Assembly (NCBI GenBank): GCA_007570785.1
Contig: ML661885.1
Span: forward strand, 18,231,119-18,295,118
Direction: 5' to 3'
Origin: Antilocapra americana
Taxonomy: Eukaryota > Chordata > Mammalia > Artiodactyla > Antilocapridae
Length of the DNA: 64,000 nucleotides
Shown: positions 21,991-34,940 of the stretch, piece by piece
Position numbering within the stretch: the stretch's first letter is position 1
How the letters are laid out: each line of letters begins with the position of its first letter
Notes under the pieces: model-generated
What the model was told of the DNA's origin: nothing
Database searches by the model: none
Seen by the model: the letters and a program-made list of their open reading frames with translations, nothing else
Position numbers and translations under genes: made by a program

Positions 21991-22875
21991 CAAACTGCCA
22001 GGGGCATGAATTCAAGGTAGAGACACAGAAAGAGGAAAGAAGAAAATTGTGAAGGGCCTGGCTTGCTCTTGGAGCCAGCAGAACATATCAAGAAACAGAC
22101 CAAAAAAAAAAAAAAATTGAGGTGATAACAGATGGAAAGATAAACGTGCAGGCTGTTTGAAGAATATGGAGTATATTTTGAATACTGTCTTTTGAATTTA
22201 GGAAGGATTTTGTTACAAAAAGTGAGACCATATTTTGACATTTATACCTTTTTTATTTAAAATAAGGCTTATCAGATCTCCAAAGTAAATGAAATTTGAA
22301 CACAGAAAGATGCAAAACTGCATGCCATCATCCACCTTTACATGTATAGAATATTCTGGAATGATACGTAAGAAACTGATAACTCTGGTTTCCCCAAGGA
22401 AGGAAACTAGATAGCTGCAGAAGGAAGAACATTTGGTGTTCAATATATGATTTTGTGACTTATTAATTTTGCCTCATACTCTTATGTTACATTTAAGAAA
22501 AAATTACTAGTTTTTTCAAAATATTTAAAAATAGATTATTTTTAATGTGTTATGGAGATTCAGTCCAAACTTGCTTAATTTTGCTCTGATTTCCCATTGG
22601 TCTCTTTTAAGATGAAGGCACATTACAGAAAGTCTTTCAGTGCAATGTCACTGAGATGTAATCTCCCTTTTAAACGTGTACTCTTCTATGAAAGATCCTT
22701 TAAAATAGTCAGGGTAGTTTTACTACTTTAAAAAGAATTTTTGCTAGTTAGCTTCTGACAGCTCTTTATTTTGTGATTTGATGCCAGCTCCAAGCCTCCA
22801 AACCAATGTTCCTGACAGTAATGGGGAATCAGATTCTGGGTCTTGAATCTCCTCTTCACCATTCTCCTTTGCATT
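21991..22875. other. Unassigned non-coding sequence
   Basis: A 14-A run lies at about 22,100. Two minus-strand frames of 105 and 76 codons overlap here without recognised motifs. No repeat was identified. Confidence 0.5.
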
Positions 22876-22886
22876 CTCTGTCTGAA

Positions 22887-23198
22887 GTGCAGTGAAAGTC
22901 GCTCAGTTGTATCTGACTATTTGCAACCCCATAGACTATACAATCTATGGAATTCTCCAGGCCACAATACTGAAGTGGGTAGCCTTTCCCTTCTCAAGGG
23001 GATCTTCCCAACCCAGGGATGGAACCCAGGTCTCCTGCATTGCTGGTGGATCCTTTACCAGTTAAGCCACCAGGGAAGCCCAAGAATACTGGAGTGGGTA
23101 GCCTATTCCTTCTCCAGCAGATCTTCCAGACCCAGGAATGGAACCAGGGTCTCCTGCATTGCGGCGGATTCTTTACCAGCGGAGATACCAGGGAAGCC
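22887..23198 (-). mobile_element. Dimeric Bov-A2 SINE with exact 11-bp target duplication
   Basis: Two tandem reversed A units: the first ends gccaccagggaagccc at about 23081, the second starts aagaatactggagtgggtag and ends ataccagggaagcc. The flanking direct repeat ctctgtctgaa is exact (22876-22886 and 23199-23209). This is the last SINE before an 18-kb SINE-free stretch. Confidence 0.95.
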
Positions 23199-23209
23199 CT
23201 CTGTCTGAA

Positions 23210-26200
23210 ACGTAGATGTAATTGCAAAAACTATATCAATTTCTTGAGTAACAGGATGGAAGTGTTATTTGAAGGCTGAGCAGAGTAAAGTAAGTGTCCC
23301 AACATTGTGGAGGTGCCATGCCAATCATGAACTGCTTAAGATCAGATGGATGAGAGAAAACGTATCTTGTTTAAACTACCTTATTTTTGTTCATTTATTT
23401 CTTTGTGACGGCAGCTTAATTGTGTCTTAAGTAATATAGGGTTCCCTGTACCCAAGGAAGTCATAATCAAAGAGAGAGAAATAGGCTTATAAATGATTAT
23501 ATTATTGACAAGTCCTTTAGTTACAGTATGTATTTAGTATTCCAGGGAAGAAGGAACAAGTAACACTGATTAATCAAGAAAATGTTTACAGAAAAAAAAA
23601 AAAAGGACTTTTGATTGTCTTAATGGATAAATAGCATTTTTCTAGATATAAAAGAAGGTAAGAATATTCCTGGAAAGGGAAATCAAATATAAAAATTCCC
23701 AAGTCGTGACAAGACATGTCTTGCATTGAAAATATTGAAAAGCTCATTGTGACTGACATTTGAGGTATATAAGGGAAGAATGGCAACAGATACTAAGTTG
23801 GATGAAATTCTAATGGCAAATAAGTTAGTTTTGTTTTGTTTTTTTTTTTTTCCTTTAGGTACCAGGGAACCAGTAAGATTCATAAACAGCAGAGTGACAC
23901 CATCAGATTTATTTCTTAGGAAGTTGCCAACTTCCAACTCTGATGGCAATTTGAAAGATAGATGGATTGGAGGAGGAAGAGATGTGTGAGAGTAAGGCTA
24001 ATTTTAACTTCATGGAGAATGTGTAACTTGAACAAGAAGGCATACATTTTTCATATTGGCTGATTAATTATTAAGTATGTACAAGAAAACTGATCTTAAC
24101 ATCTTTGATTCTTATTCTGTATTTACATATTAAAAATATTAATAAAACCCTTATGAAATGTATTAAAATAATTAACAGAAGTAATAAATATGAATGAAAA
24201 TGATGTATATGTATTTATATACATACACATATGTACAGAGAGAAAAAAATACTAGGTAGATATAATGTAAGCTTTGCATGTGTGTTTATATATGGACATC
24301 ATTAATAAATGAACTTCCAAGAAAAATTTACATGTGTTCTGATCTGTGTGTAGGTAGAAGCAAAACCAACCTAATAATTGATCTGTTCTGTCAGATAAGC
24401 ATTTCAAGAGAAGACCAATTACACCAAGACCAAATTATACTTTTCAATTACACAGGTGAATCAATCCAACTCAACATGTCAAAGCATAAAAAAATGTTTT
24501 AGAAAAGACAGGCAACATACTAAATTTCCCTACCCATTACCCAGAAGTAAGTACTACTTGGAAGAGTAAAATGTCATTCTGTCAATATCTGTGAGCTTAT
24601 GAAGGTTTCCCAACCCCATCCATCAGTGAGCCTTCACTTCACTCTCAAATACTTCCCCCAAATATATTACCTTATGAATGATCTTTGAAATGTTTTTGAA
24701 TTCGAGAAAATAAAGCAATAATAAAATAACAACAATTAGAGACCCATCAAGGTTCCCACTAAGCATGCTCTAGTCTTTCTGTTTCTGTGTTTTATGTTTC
24801 ATTTTTAAACCTTGCCTTCCTAACTTTGGGTGTGTGATGCATAGGGTATGGTTAAGGCATCAAACTATATAATACTCAAGCCAGCAGGGTAAAAAGAAAA
24901 ATAAAAAAAACTTCTCTATGTAGTTATGGTATTGTGACTCAAAAGCTAAAGAAGAATAAGGAGTCAGATGAAACAGAAGTAATAATTTGGAGCAGATCGC
25001 ACAGAAGCTTCAGACCAACTTCAGGTTTTGGTCTTCATCCTGATAATAAGGGGATGCCAGTGAAAGGTTGTAAGCAGAAGAGTATAGTAATCAGGGTTGC
25101 ATCCTTTAAAAGATCTGTCTGGCTCCAATTAGGAAAATGGATTGCATGACAATAAGGAGAAGAAAGGACAGATAAGAAAGGGAGAAAAAGATGGCTTTGA
25201 TTAGGTTGTAGGGAAAGCAGAGAAATGGGCACAAACTAAAGTTATCTCAGAAGTAAAACTGACAGAACTTTGTGAGAGATTAGATAAGGGGAATAGGAAT
25301 GGGGAGAAGTTGAGGATGATAATTCATATTATATGTATTCACAAAACATTTTCTATTTCTTTCACTTGATCTTGATACTACAGGAAAAAAAAATGCCAAT
25401 TGTTATTATTCTCAAGCTTACAGAAGAATAAACAGAGACTAAAAGAAGGTAAGTGACTTAACCAGGGTCTTACACAGCTATTATTATTTGGAGCTTGTAC
25501 TTGAACTCAGAAATTCTCTCTTCAAATTCAGGATGCTTTCTATTGAAAATCCACCCGTCTGTCCTTTTATGAGAAGCTAGTCCCTGAAAAGGCCCTTATA
25601 TCACAACTGGGTACCAATTTATCTACTCACCTCTTAATTCTAATCTCTCTGGGCAGGGAGCCCAATCAATTTGGCAGGAACTTCAAAGCAAAGAAAGGCA
25701 AGGCCACAGCCACGTAGCACTCAAAAATGAGAAGAAAACAAAACAAAGAGAAAAAGAAAAGCAGAGAACCCTTTTGCCCCATGATCACCTCTAAAAGAAA
25801 TCATGGTTGGACCTGGTTAAATGGCACCTAAAAGTTATGTTGCCAAAGCTGCTGAATAATAACAATAGAAGTTAATTCCTCTCTAAAGGCAGCAAGTTCA
25901 TATTGCAGGCACCAGAGCATTAGTCTCAGGCCGATGTGCTGATGAGTTTCTTATACAGTAAATAAAGTTAAATAATACAAGCCTTTCAACTCTTAGCATA
26001 ATCTTTTTGAAGCACTGAATTACTGAGAGCAAACTGATGCACTAGAGCTAGCTTGATGGAATTTCAGTGGAAAGATGTCTACTTTTATGGCTGAATACCT
26101 AGTCACATGGAGTGATTGGGGTAAGTAATTTCAACTTATGATCAGGAAGGGAAGAAGGCAGTGCATGATATAACTTCAGTAAGTTTGGAAATTTCTCCAT

Positions 26201-26819
26201 CTAAGAAATGTATAACCTAACTTTGGTAATAAAATATTATTGGTGCAGTTGAAACTACCAGTAAATTCCTCCCTGATTTGATCTGCCTGCCATCAAATTG
26301 AGAGACTTCTACCTTGAATTCTGTGTTATTCATTCTCTTGCCTTTTTATACTCATATCACATAGGTATGTATTCCTAAACCATGTGTTACTTTATTGTTC
26401 TTTTTCTGAATTGTGTTTTTAAAATTAAATCATAATATAGACTGTTTTCTGTGATTTGCTTTCTAAATTCAAAAGTGTTTTATTTATTTTAAAATACAAG
26501 TCATTGGCCAACTTCAGCATTGGATGATTTTATTACTGGTGACATATTACTTGCAAAACACCTCAAAACAAACCTTGACAAAACTAAACACAGTGACATT
26601 GAACTTGAGAATTCATCAGCCTGAAGAAATACAACAATCAAAAGAATTATGACCATGCTTAAAAAAACAATTCTCATCCAGTCAGAAAAAGAACTACTTG
26701 TGTTACTCCCAATCTAATACATTCTGCAGCCTGGTCATTTTGTCATTACTAAGGCTCCTGGCGGGGGGATGAAGGATTCAACTTGGTCTTCATCAAGAAG
26801 TATTGGAAACTGTCTTGAA
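23210..26819. other. SINE-free non-coding sequence
   Basis: No ruminant SINE or LINE was found over 3.6 kb. A MIR-like remnant is suggested at about 25,380-25,550 (gaataaacagagactaaaag, aggtaagtgacttaaccagg). Homopolymer runs occur at about 23,590 (A) and 23,840 (T). Short open frames carry no recognisable domain. Confidence 0.5.
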
Positions 26820-27585
26820 AGGAACCTGACCTTTGCAAGTCTGAGCAGAGACTGGAAAAAGAAACAGAAGTGTGAAAAAAGTCAAAGTTCAAAAAGATAC
26901 ATGAACCCAGTGTTCACTGCGACACTATTTACAAGAGCCAAGGCATGGAAGCAACCTGAAAGCTCACTGACAGAGGAATGGATAAAGAAGGTAAGATGTG
27001 ATACATTTATATACACCATTATATTATAATGGAATATTGCTCAGCCGTAAAAAAGAATGAAATAATACCATTTGCAACAACATAGATTGACCTAGAGATT
27101 GGCATAGGAGTGTGTAAGTCAGACAGAGAAAAGCAAATATCATAGGATATTGCTTATACATGGAATCTAAAAAATAGTACAAATGAACCTATTTACAAAA
27201 CAGAAAGAGTCACAGATGTAGAAAACATTCATGGTTATCAGGGGAAGAGGAGGAGGAGGGAAAAATTAGGAGATTGGGATTGACATATACACACTGCTAT
27301 ATATAAAATAGTTAACTAAAAAGAACTTACTGTACAGCACAAGCAATTCTCTTTGATATTCTGTAACAAACTATACTGGAAAAGGATCTTAAAGAGAGTG
27401 AAGATATATATATATATACACACATTTATATATATCTAAAACTGATTCACTTTGCTGTACAGCAGAAACTAACACAGCATTGTAAACCATCCATACCCCC
27501 AATAAAAATTAATAATAAAAGAAAAAGAAGAGTTGGAAGGAACCTGACCTTTGAAAACCGAAGCAAAGACTGGGAGAAGTAACAA
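26820..27585. repeat. About 50-bp direct repeat flanking an L1
   Basis: Left copy about 26,818-26,866 and right copy about 27,537-27,585 share an exact 17-bp start (aaggaacctgacctttg) and then about 70 percent identity through gcagagactgg and gcaaagactgg. They sit just outside the two ends of an L1 3' fragment. The repeat is too long for an ordinary target duplication; an older tandem duplication split by L1 is the alternative. Confidence 0.75.
26893..27535 (+). mobile_element. L1 LINE 3' end, 5'-truncated
   Basis: Starts in the C-terminal part of ORF2 (agatacatgaacccagtg, aagagccaaggcatggaagc, gaggaatggataaagaagg), runs through the artiodactyl L1 3' UTR (cttactgtacagcacaagc, gattcactttgctgtacagc) and ends with ataccccc and an A-rich tail. 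Diverged, so of moderate age. A TA-rich microsatellite sits at about 27,404-27,420. Confidence 0.9.
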
Positions 27586-27589
27586 GCGG

Positions 27590-28224
27590 TCTGCTTTTCG
27601 AAGGGCTCCTGGGAGCTATCCCTGGTGCTGGCTCAGAATCAACACCTCTTAACACAAATTTTGGGTTGTTTGTCCCCAGCAAGAGTTCACTAATGACCTG
27701 CGGTAGATGACATCTCAGCTGGTGGAGCCGCTGGAGCTGACGAAAGCCTTCATTTCAGCTCTGCAGTGATTGTCCTGTGTTCTGGGCCTTGGATCTCTAC
27801 CACCCTCTCCCTTCTCCCCATGGGTACCTCATCCCTCTTGGGGTACCACCAATAACAGTCCCATAGCCATATCTTGAAGGGCTGCTCTCACTAGGCACTG
27901 GCTAATTATTGATATCAATCTCGCTCTTATCTAGTTAAAAAAAAAAAAAAAAGCCTTGTATGAGAGTATTTGTTTTACTCTCATTAAGTAAAGAAGTAGT
28001 CTTAAGAACAGATGAACTCAAATTTACACATCTCTAAAGAGGCAAGTATTGACAACATTTGCCTGACTTCAGAGTGACAATCATTTCCTTACTTCTTTCA
28101 CTAGATGCTTCCTGAACTGTATTTTTTTTTTTCCTGGAATCCCTGAAACCCCTACTCTTTCATGAGACATGACTACTTTAGGCTGGATTATAATAACACC
28201 ATTTAGATACATCTTTCTTGAAAA
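27590..28224. other. Unassigned, possibly old LTR-like sequence
   Basis: The stretch 27,540-27,900 is GC-richer than its surroundings (ggctcctgggagctatccct, ggtggagccgctggagctga) and could be an old LTR or MaLR remnant split by the L1, but I cannot name a family. A run of A lies at about 27,937-27,952. Confidence 0.35.
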
Positions 28225-28425
28225 CATAGCTAACACATACTGAGTATTTTATATTTACCAGGCACTGTTCTAAGCATTTGTGTGTCAATTTCACATCCAT
28301 CCTATGAAAGATTTTATACTTGCCTCCATTTAAAGCACAGAGATGCCTGTGAAGATTTGAATGCAGACATTTGAGTCCAGAGCCTGTATTATTAAGTAGT
28401 GAGCTACACTGCTTTCCTTTATCTT
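28225..28425 (+). mobile_element. MIR-like ancient SINE
   Basis: accaggcactgttctaagca followed by cctatgaaagattttatact, cagacatttgagtccagagc and gagctacactgc follows the order of a plus-strand MIR. Confidence 0.7.
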
Positions 28426-29434
28426 TAAACATCATCTTTGGTTAAATTGTTTCTTATAGAATCCTGTCTAAGTACTTCTAATTTTATTTTTAAAAATAAT
28501 AAGGTCATGTTATTACTGTAAGATTGCTTTAGAAATTAACTTAGGAAGTAAAACAGAATGATTCATTTTCCTAATGGCCTTTTAAACGAAAAATTAATTA
28601 TTAAATAAAACAGTTTAATATTATAAATTAATACAGGCGAAATGGTGAAACACCCAACATCTGGCTATTAAAAGTAAATTGAAATATTGTAAAAATCAGA
28701 TTTGAATGCACATTGAAAAACAGAAACGGTAAATGATATCATATTGGAAGCTAATTTACATACCCTTTCTAACAATCTCCTTTTTGTTTTAAAATTTTTG
28801 TATTTTTTAGTGACTTTGCAATAAATTACAAAATGTCAGGCTTTTTTAAATCAATTCAAACAGAATGTCAAACCAGTAGGTTTCATTCAGGGCCATGGTA
28901 GCTCCTTTGGCAGTTTCCTCTTTCTCCCTCACTTTTGAAAATCCTCCATCACTGCCATTTCTGGTCTCAGCATTCATGACACAGCTGAAAAGGAAGCCCT
29001 TCTCAGAGACAGAGAGGCATTCCCTCCATGATGAACCTGAAATGCCCTCAGGCTGTGGCAAGGAAGGAGTTTAGCACTTGAACCCAGATAGCCCTCTGTT
29101 TTTTTTTCTTCTTCTTCTTTTTAATTAAAGTGCACCATTCATGCTGCATACTGCCTGCGGCACCATTTATTTAAACAATAAAGTATACCAGAGAAGGTAA
29201 ACAATAATAATAATAATACAGAAATAGCAATGTGTCCATAAATAATACAGGAAGCCACATGGCCCCAGCACCTTCATGAAATAGGACTTCAATATACATA
29301 TTCCGTATGCAGTTTTATGCATGACTTCATTTCTATGGTTTGCACTTCACTGCTTTGTTGTGTCACTCTCCCAATAAACCTATACATCATGCAAAGTGAA
29401 ATATGTTCACGATCTCTTTACCTGACGAAAATAT

Positions 29435-29560
29435 AGGAGCAGTGTGGTTTAGAAGAGTGAGCTCTGAATCAGCAGCCCAAAGATTTGAACTTGAGTCTCA
29501 GCCCTGCCACTTTCTGGATTCTGGATGTTGGGTGAGTTGCATCTTCTCTCTGCAATTGTA
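29435..29560 (+). mobile_element. MIR core remnant
   Basis: gagcagtgtggtttagaaga, gagctctgaatcagcag, then ttgagtctcagccctgccac and tttctggattctggatg match the order of a plus-strand MIR. Confidence 0.72.
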
Positions 29561-32500
29561 TTTTCACTCCAATGAAACATCGTGTTCCATGTCCCATAGT
29601 CCTTGTGGTAATGTATTGAGCTAATTCATGAGAACGCATTCTGAAAAATTGTTATACATAAGAGAAATCTTTGCAGTGGAAGCTAAGAACTCTACCAAAA
29701 AATAAATAAACAGCTTTACTGCTTTTACTGTACAGATTTACAAATCTTTACTTTTCCTGAATTTACTTACAGATCCATTTGTTCATTCCTGGTATTTCTT
29801 TGTAGTTCTTTGCCATTTAAAACAATATGTTTATCTAAAAAGAATTAAGATTTTCAGAGTTTCCTCCAGCCATATTATATTTCAGGAGTGATAAAGATTT
29901 CAAAGTATATGCTTAGGCTTGAATCATGTCTTCATTTTTCTTCAGTGAATTATAATTTCACTTTTAAATACTATGGGTAATCTGGGCAGAGGGGGAAAAA
30001 AAGCAAAGCAAAAATGCAAACACATGTAGTTTTTAATCATTCTGTATTTTATCTGTCTTTGGAAGTCAGTCTAATTAGAAAGTCATCATCTAACTTGTTC
30101 TATGTTACCAATAATTCTGTCTTTTAAAGAATTTAGACCTGGTACGTTTTCTGGTAAGTTTTTGGATCCATGCCTTTACAGTGTCAGTGATATTAAAGTC
30201 ATAGTATGTCTTGGAAATGAGAGGTTGATTTTAACTAAAAATTTTGCATCTTTAGTGCTATTGGAACTTATATTTTCTAATAAATTTTTTTCCTAAAACT
30301 TCTGTAACATCCAAAATCATACAAAGCCTATATAGAATGTTAGGAAAATAAATATTTTCTAAGCATTCATGATTCACGTGCTACATTAGGATTGTAAATT
30401 AAGGGCTGCTGTGTTGCAGAAATCAGCCTTCCATATCACAGTTTTCTTCCACGAATGAGGCAAGAGTCAGCCAGTAAATATATGTGGTCAACCTCAGATT
30501 TGCCTCACTGGGAGTTCACATGTATTTTTAACTGCCTTCAATTGTTAATGTATTCCTCAAATGAGATGCATCACCTTGAAGAATGACTTTTTGCCCCCTG
30601 GGAATAAGCCAAACAAGTATTTCATTCGCTATGATAATCAGTTCTACCTTCAGCAACATATAAACCCAAATTTAATAGGCACTGGTGATTAGGCTTTAAG
30701 TCAGAGAGTCATCACTGTCCACTGTAAAAAAATAATAAGGAAAAATACAAATTATAATGAATTTTCCTTCAGGAGGCCTTGTTAGACATAATGGGACCAT
30801 AACTATTTCAGGAGACTGTGAATAAATGTTTTTCCTTCTCATTATAGACATTTTGAATTACCAGTTTTTCAGTGATAAGAAACACTTTCTTTAACTCATC
30901 CTAAAGATATCTTCGGTCATTTGTTTTGTCCATTTAGTGTAGAAGAGTCTTGAAAGAAAAAAAAAAAAAAGAGGAGCACTTACCATAAAACACTTATTTC
31001 AGTCTTTTAAAATGCTTAAAACTATATAGAGCCATTCAAAGGGATAGATAAATTTGATCTTATCCAAACCTTCCACTGTCAAAATTATCTAAAGCTTTTT
31101 CTCCAACTTAAACTTTGCATTGAAATCAAAAAGAATTGTATAGAACATTATGGAAAATAACAAATCAACCCTTAAATCAGCAACTTAGGTTGTGGACAGT
31201 AAATGATACAGTGGTTCCACTTTCTTGGAACTGAGTAGTGGAAGAAAATGAAGAAAGATACTACTGACAAGGAAGGATGATGGGAGAAGGCTAGCATTAT
31301 GAATGATATGTTAAGTGATTGGCTCCGATGGAATCATGGGATTGCAGCTGCCTTTTGCAGAAGCTGATTTTCATTCTTATTGTTCACCTCATAAGACGCC
31401 AACATATGGGAGGGGGAGCGGAGAGAGAGAGTAGCTATGTGTACATGCATTCCCTATACACATATATACATATTAGGAAATATTCTGAACATTTGCCCAG
31501 ATATATAGAGTGGTAGGAATAAATATCTAATGCCAAAAATATAACTCTTGTCAGCAAGGTTTATTAGTTTTAATATTCATGTATGCTTTCTGCATTCTTT
31601 CCTGTGAATTGATTGCCATACTCCTTTTTATTTGATAAAACCAAAGATATATATATATATTCTTAACTCCAAAAAATGTGAAATAATAATTCAGTACTCT
31701 AATAATTTATTGAAGATAATGACAAAGACTTGCTATAGTCTGCTTTGATGTGCTCAGATATGCATTCTGGATATTTCTTTCTTCAGTCTAGTAGACACTG
31801 TCTGATTCATTTGGTCTGCCTGATGTGGTTTTGTGTGTGGGTGTGTGCATGTGGGTGGGCACATGCATGCACTGTCAGACTGAAGGTAAGGGGGGAAGGA
31901 GCTAAAGATGGACCAGCAATCAGAGCAAATGACTGTTACATGAGGCAGTAGATCAGAAACACAGGCATAAAATTAAACACAATGCTGGAGTCAAAGAGTT
32001 CATTTACTAAGATTTTTTCTAACTACATAGATGTGATTAACTTAGAGCTCTTTAAATGTCAATTCTTTTGTGCACCAATGCTTCAATTTATAACATGACT
32101 CTTGTTATAACTTTTATTATTATGAATTTCTGGGTCCAAAACATCTTCAATATACCCAACGATTTATTATTTTTTGCATTTTTAGAAATCCAAATAAGCG
32201 AATTAGCAACCTGTCTCTACAACGGTTATTTCTTCAAAGGAAAAATAAAACAGGAATCACTGATCAAAAAAATAAAAATCAGAGAAATCTAAAGCATGAT
32301 ATTATAAGTTTAGCAGTTTCTGTGAAGAGACCTAAATAGACAATAGCCATGCTAACTGGGAAGAGAAAAAATGTGGCAAGTAGGTGATGGTTAATTCATT
32401 TATCAAATCTTAGACAACAAGCTACCTTCCTTTAGATAAACTTTTTAGAAGCTATCTTAGGAGGGACATGAATAGTTTTTACCATCAACAAATAAAATGA

Positions 32501-32619
32501 ACCTAACAACTAATTTTGACTTGAGAAAGGATAAAATTCTAGCTATAAAATTGCCCTTAGAATTTGGATAGGAGGCAAAAAGAGTGTGATTTAAAGAAGA
32601 TAAGCAAAAGAGCCGTCAG

Positions 32620-33960
32620 AGGACGGCTGTCATTACTATGCCTTCCAAATTGATGATAGAGTTATAGACTTGTTAGTGTTAGGGGACCCTACAGATTTCA
32701 TTTTCTAAGGTCTTAGCCCAGCAGGCATGTTCAGTGAAAGGGGTGCCTCTGGATCCCCCTGTACCACTCAGCTCACCCCCTGAGGGGAAGCGCCACGTGC
32801 ATTCGAATCAAACGTTTTCTATCAAGTCCTCAACTAATGGCTTTCTTAGGAGACCCAAGCCTGTCAGTCACCTATTTCCTATTTAGGCATGTTAAAACAG
32901 AATTTGTTGTTTATTTGTATTTCATTGAAGTGAGTCTGTTTGCTCATATTGAATTTGTATCCAAACCCCAGGTTGTCAATACTACTTAGCTGGGGCTTCT
33001 GTTAGTTTTGTTTTTCTCTGCATGTAATCCAGAAAAATGGTGCCGTTCATGCCAGTTTCAACCCTTGTAGAAATGTATAGGCAGTGTATTAATTAATTGT
33101 TTAAAGGCCCTGGTGCTAATGGCAGAAGCTGAAAAAAACACCTCTTTCACTAAAGGCTGTTTTGTCAAATTCATTAATATACCAGAGCCACAGCCCAGTC
33201 TAACTCCCCATATGAAAGAATCAGGAAAGAAAAAGATCTACTTTTAATAATGAAAGGTGGGGGAGCATTTTTAACTTAATTATTTTCTATGTGATTTAAA
33301 GCATAACTGGTCTCCTTAGAGAAAAATCCAGTGATGTAATGTCACATATTTGACCAGGCTATGATTTTTGTTCCTGGCAGATTAAAAAAAAAAAAAATGT
33401 GGTCTGTGTGTGTATTCCTGTGTTTACAACATCTCTGTTAGTTTACTTGTGTTTAAGACTAAATGTAAGTATTAAGCATTCCATAAAAACAAGAACTGTT
33501 ATGTTTGATATGCACTTCAAAAGCCTAAAAGGCCAAAGAAAGCCCTTCCTTAATTATTGAAGAGGTGTCTGTAAAGGAAACATGAGCAAATAGCATTCAT
33601 GCTTTCATCCCCAGTAACCTTTTATTGTCCTTTTCTTCAGATGGCCAAGTCAGTATATTTAATAAAGGCAGCAGCAACCATCAAAGAAGGCAGGGCTCTA
33701 ATAAATGGTCCTGATTAAAGGCCCTGACAGGGTATGAACTTTGCATAAATTTTCTTATGGTGTCAGGCTAGGATACTGATTGAAAACTCATTAACATAAT
33801 CACACATTTAGAGGAAATGCTGTAATGTATCAAAAACATTTCCCTTAGTGTAATAATTTTAAGGACATTAAAATGCAAATGATAATAAGGAGCTGTGTTT
33901 AGTGATGTTCACAAAGCTTGATTATTCAGATATTTAGTATGAAGTATAGAGTTCCGTTCA
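32620..33960. promoter_or_regulatory. Candidate conserved non-coding element cluster
   Basis: Within the transposon-free block. It holds a small CpG-bearing patch with an E-box cacgtg (32794-32799) next to the palindrome attcgaat, a homeodomain-type attaattaatt (33089-33099), the octamer atgcaaat (33873-33880), and the 12-mer ttaaaggccctg twice (33101-33112 and 33716-33727). There is no open frame of note. These are motif matches only; activity is inferred from context and is unproven. Confidence 0.4.
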
Positions 33961-34499
33961 GCAATGTATCCACATGAATTCAAAAATTTAATCCATATAT
34001 GGACCTCAAAGTCTTCTTTGGTCATTCCAACTCTTTTTTCCAGTCCTGAGATACATAAAATTAATCAAGAAAATTTAACTTGACTACTGCCAGAGAAATA
34101 CTAAAATATAATTTTAAATCATCACATTTCAAAAAAAAAAAAATGAGTGCAAGCCTCCAGGATCCTGTTTTTCCTATGTTTAAAATAATACTGAAAAGCA
34201 GTTAGCATTTTTGTTTCCATGCCATGGTACTTTGAGAAATCTGCTGGAGTATTTTTAGTGTCCTTTTCCCTGCTTTTATTAAAATGTATATAAAGCAGCA
34301 GAGACTGTCCTAGGTCACAGCAGTGTTATCCCTTAATGCTAATTCTTAACAATAAAAGAAACACTGCCCTCCCCCCACACAAATAGCCATAATTATGTAA
34401 AGAATGACTGCTTCAGACTGATGACTTTCAATATGCTCAAGTCTAGCATACTGGTATAAGAGGCCAGAAAGGTCAACAGTAATTCATAACTGCTATAAA

Positions 34500-34940
34500 A
34501 TTGTGTAGCATCCCAGGACTACTGTAGGATGCTGACATTATCATGCGTCTTCTGCTAGTTTGTATATGTAAATTTGTGATAGGAAGTGCACTGCTTTTAC
34601 CAAATCACACACAGAGCATCAATCAGGCAGTGGAATACATCAGAGTATTTTCATTATGCCTAGTTATTTACTGCATCAGAAGAAATTACCCTGGCAAGCC
34701 AAGCGGCCTTCTCTGGGTAGCATGATACGACCAACCAGGTTTCAGCTCAGGAGTCTTGTAAACATTACAGGATTAATCTCGCAATCACAATCATCAATCT
34801 TTCCTAGTCCTGCCTGGGTGCAACTGTGGAGATTGGTAACCAGGCCATGTGGATTTAAATTTAACCCTGAACATCAAAAACTAGATGTCAGATCTCAGCC
34901 GCACTTGGCCAAACACCTGTATTTTTTTTCAGTCTAGGTG
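34500..34940. promoter_or_regulatory. Candidate conserved non-coding element
   Basis: Complex, non-repetitive sequence in the transposon-free block. It contains ggattaatc (34770-34778), which overlaps two K50-type homeodomain half sites (OTX/PITX-like GGATTA and TAATC), followed closely by aatcacaatcatcaatc. Two overlapping plus frames (34543-34725 and 34656-34937) have no recognised domain. The assignment is inference from motif and context. Confidence 0.35.

Noticed and set aside
23840..23865. Polypyrimidine tract and AG resembling a splice acceptor
   Set aside because: A T run followed by cctttag is common in AT-rich DNA, and the downstream frame has no protein similarity.
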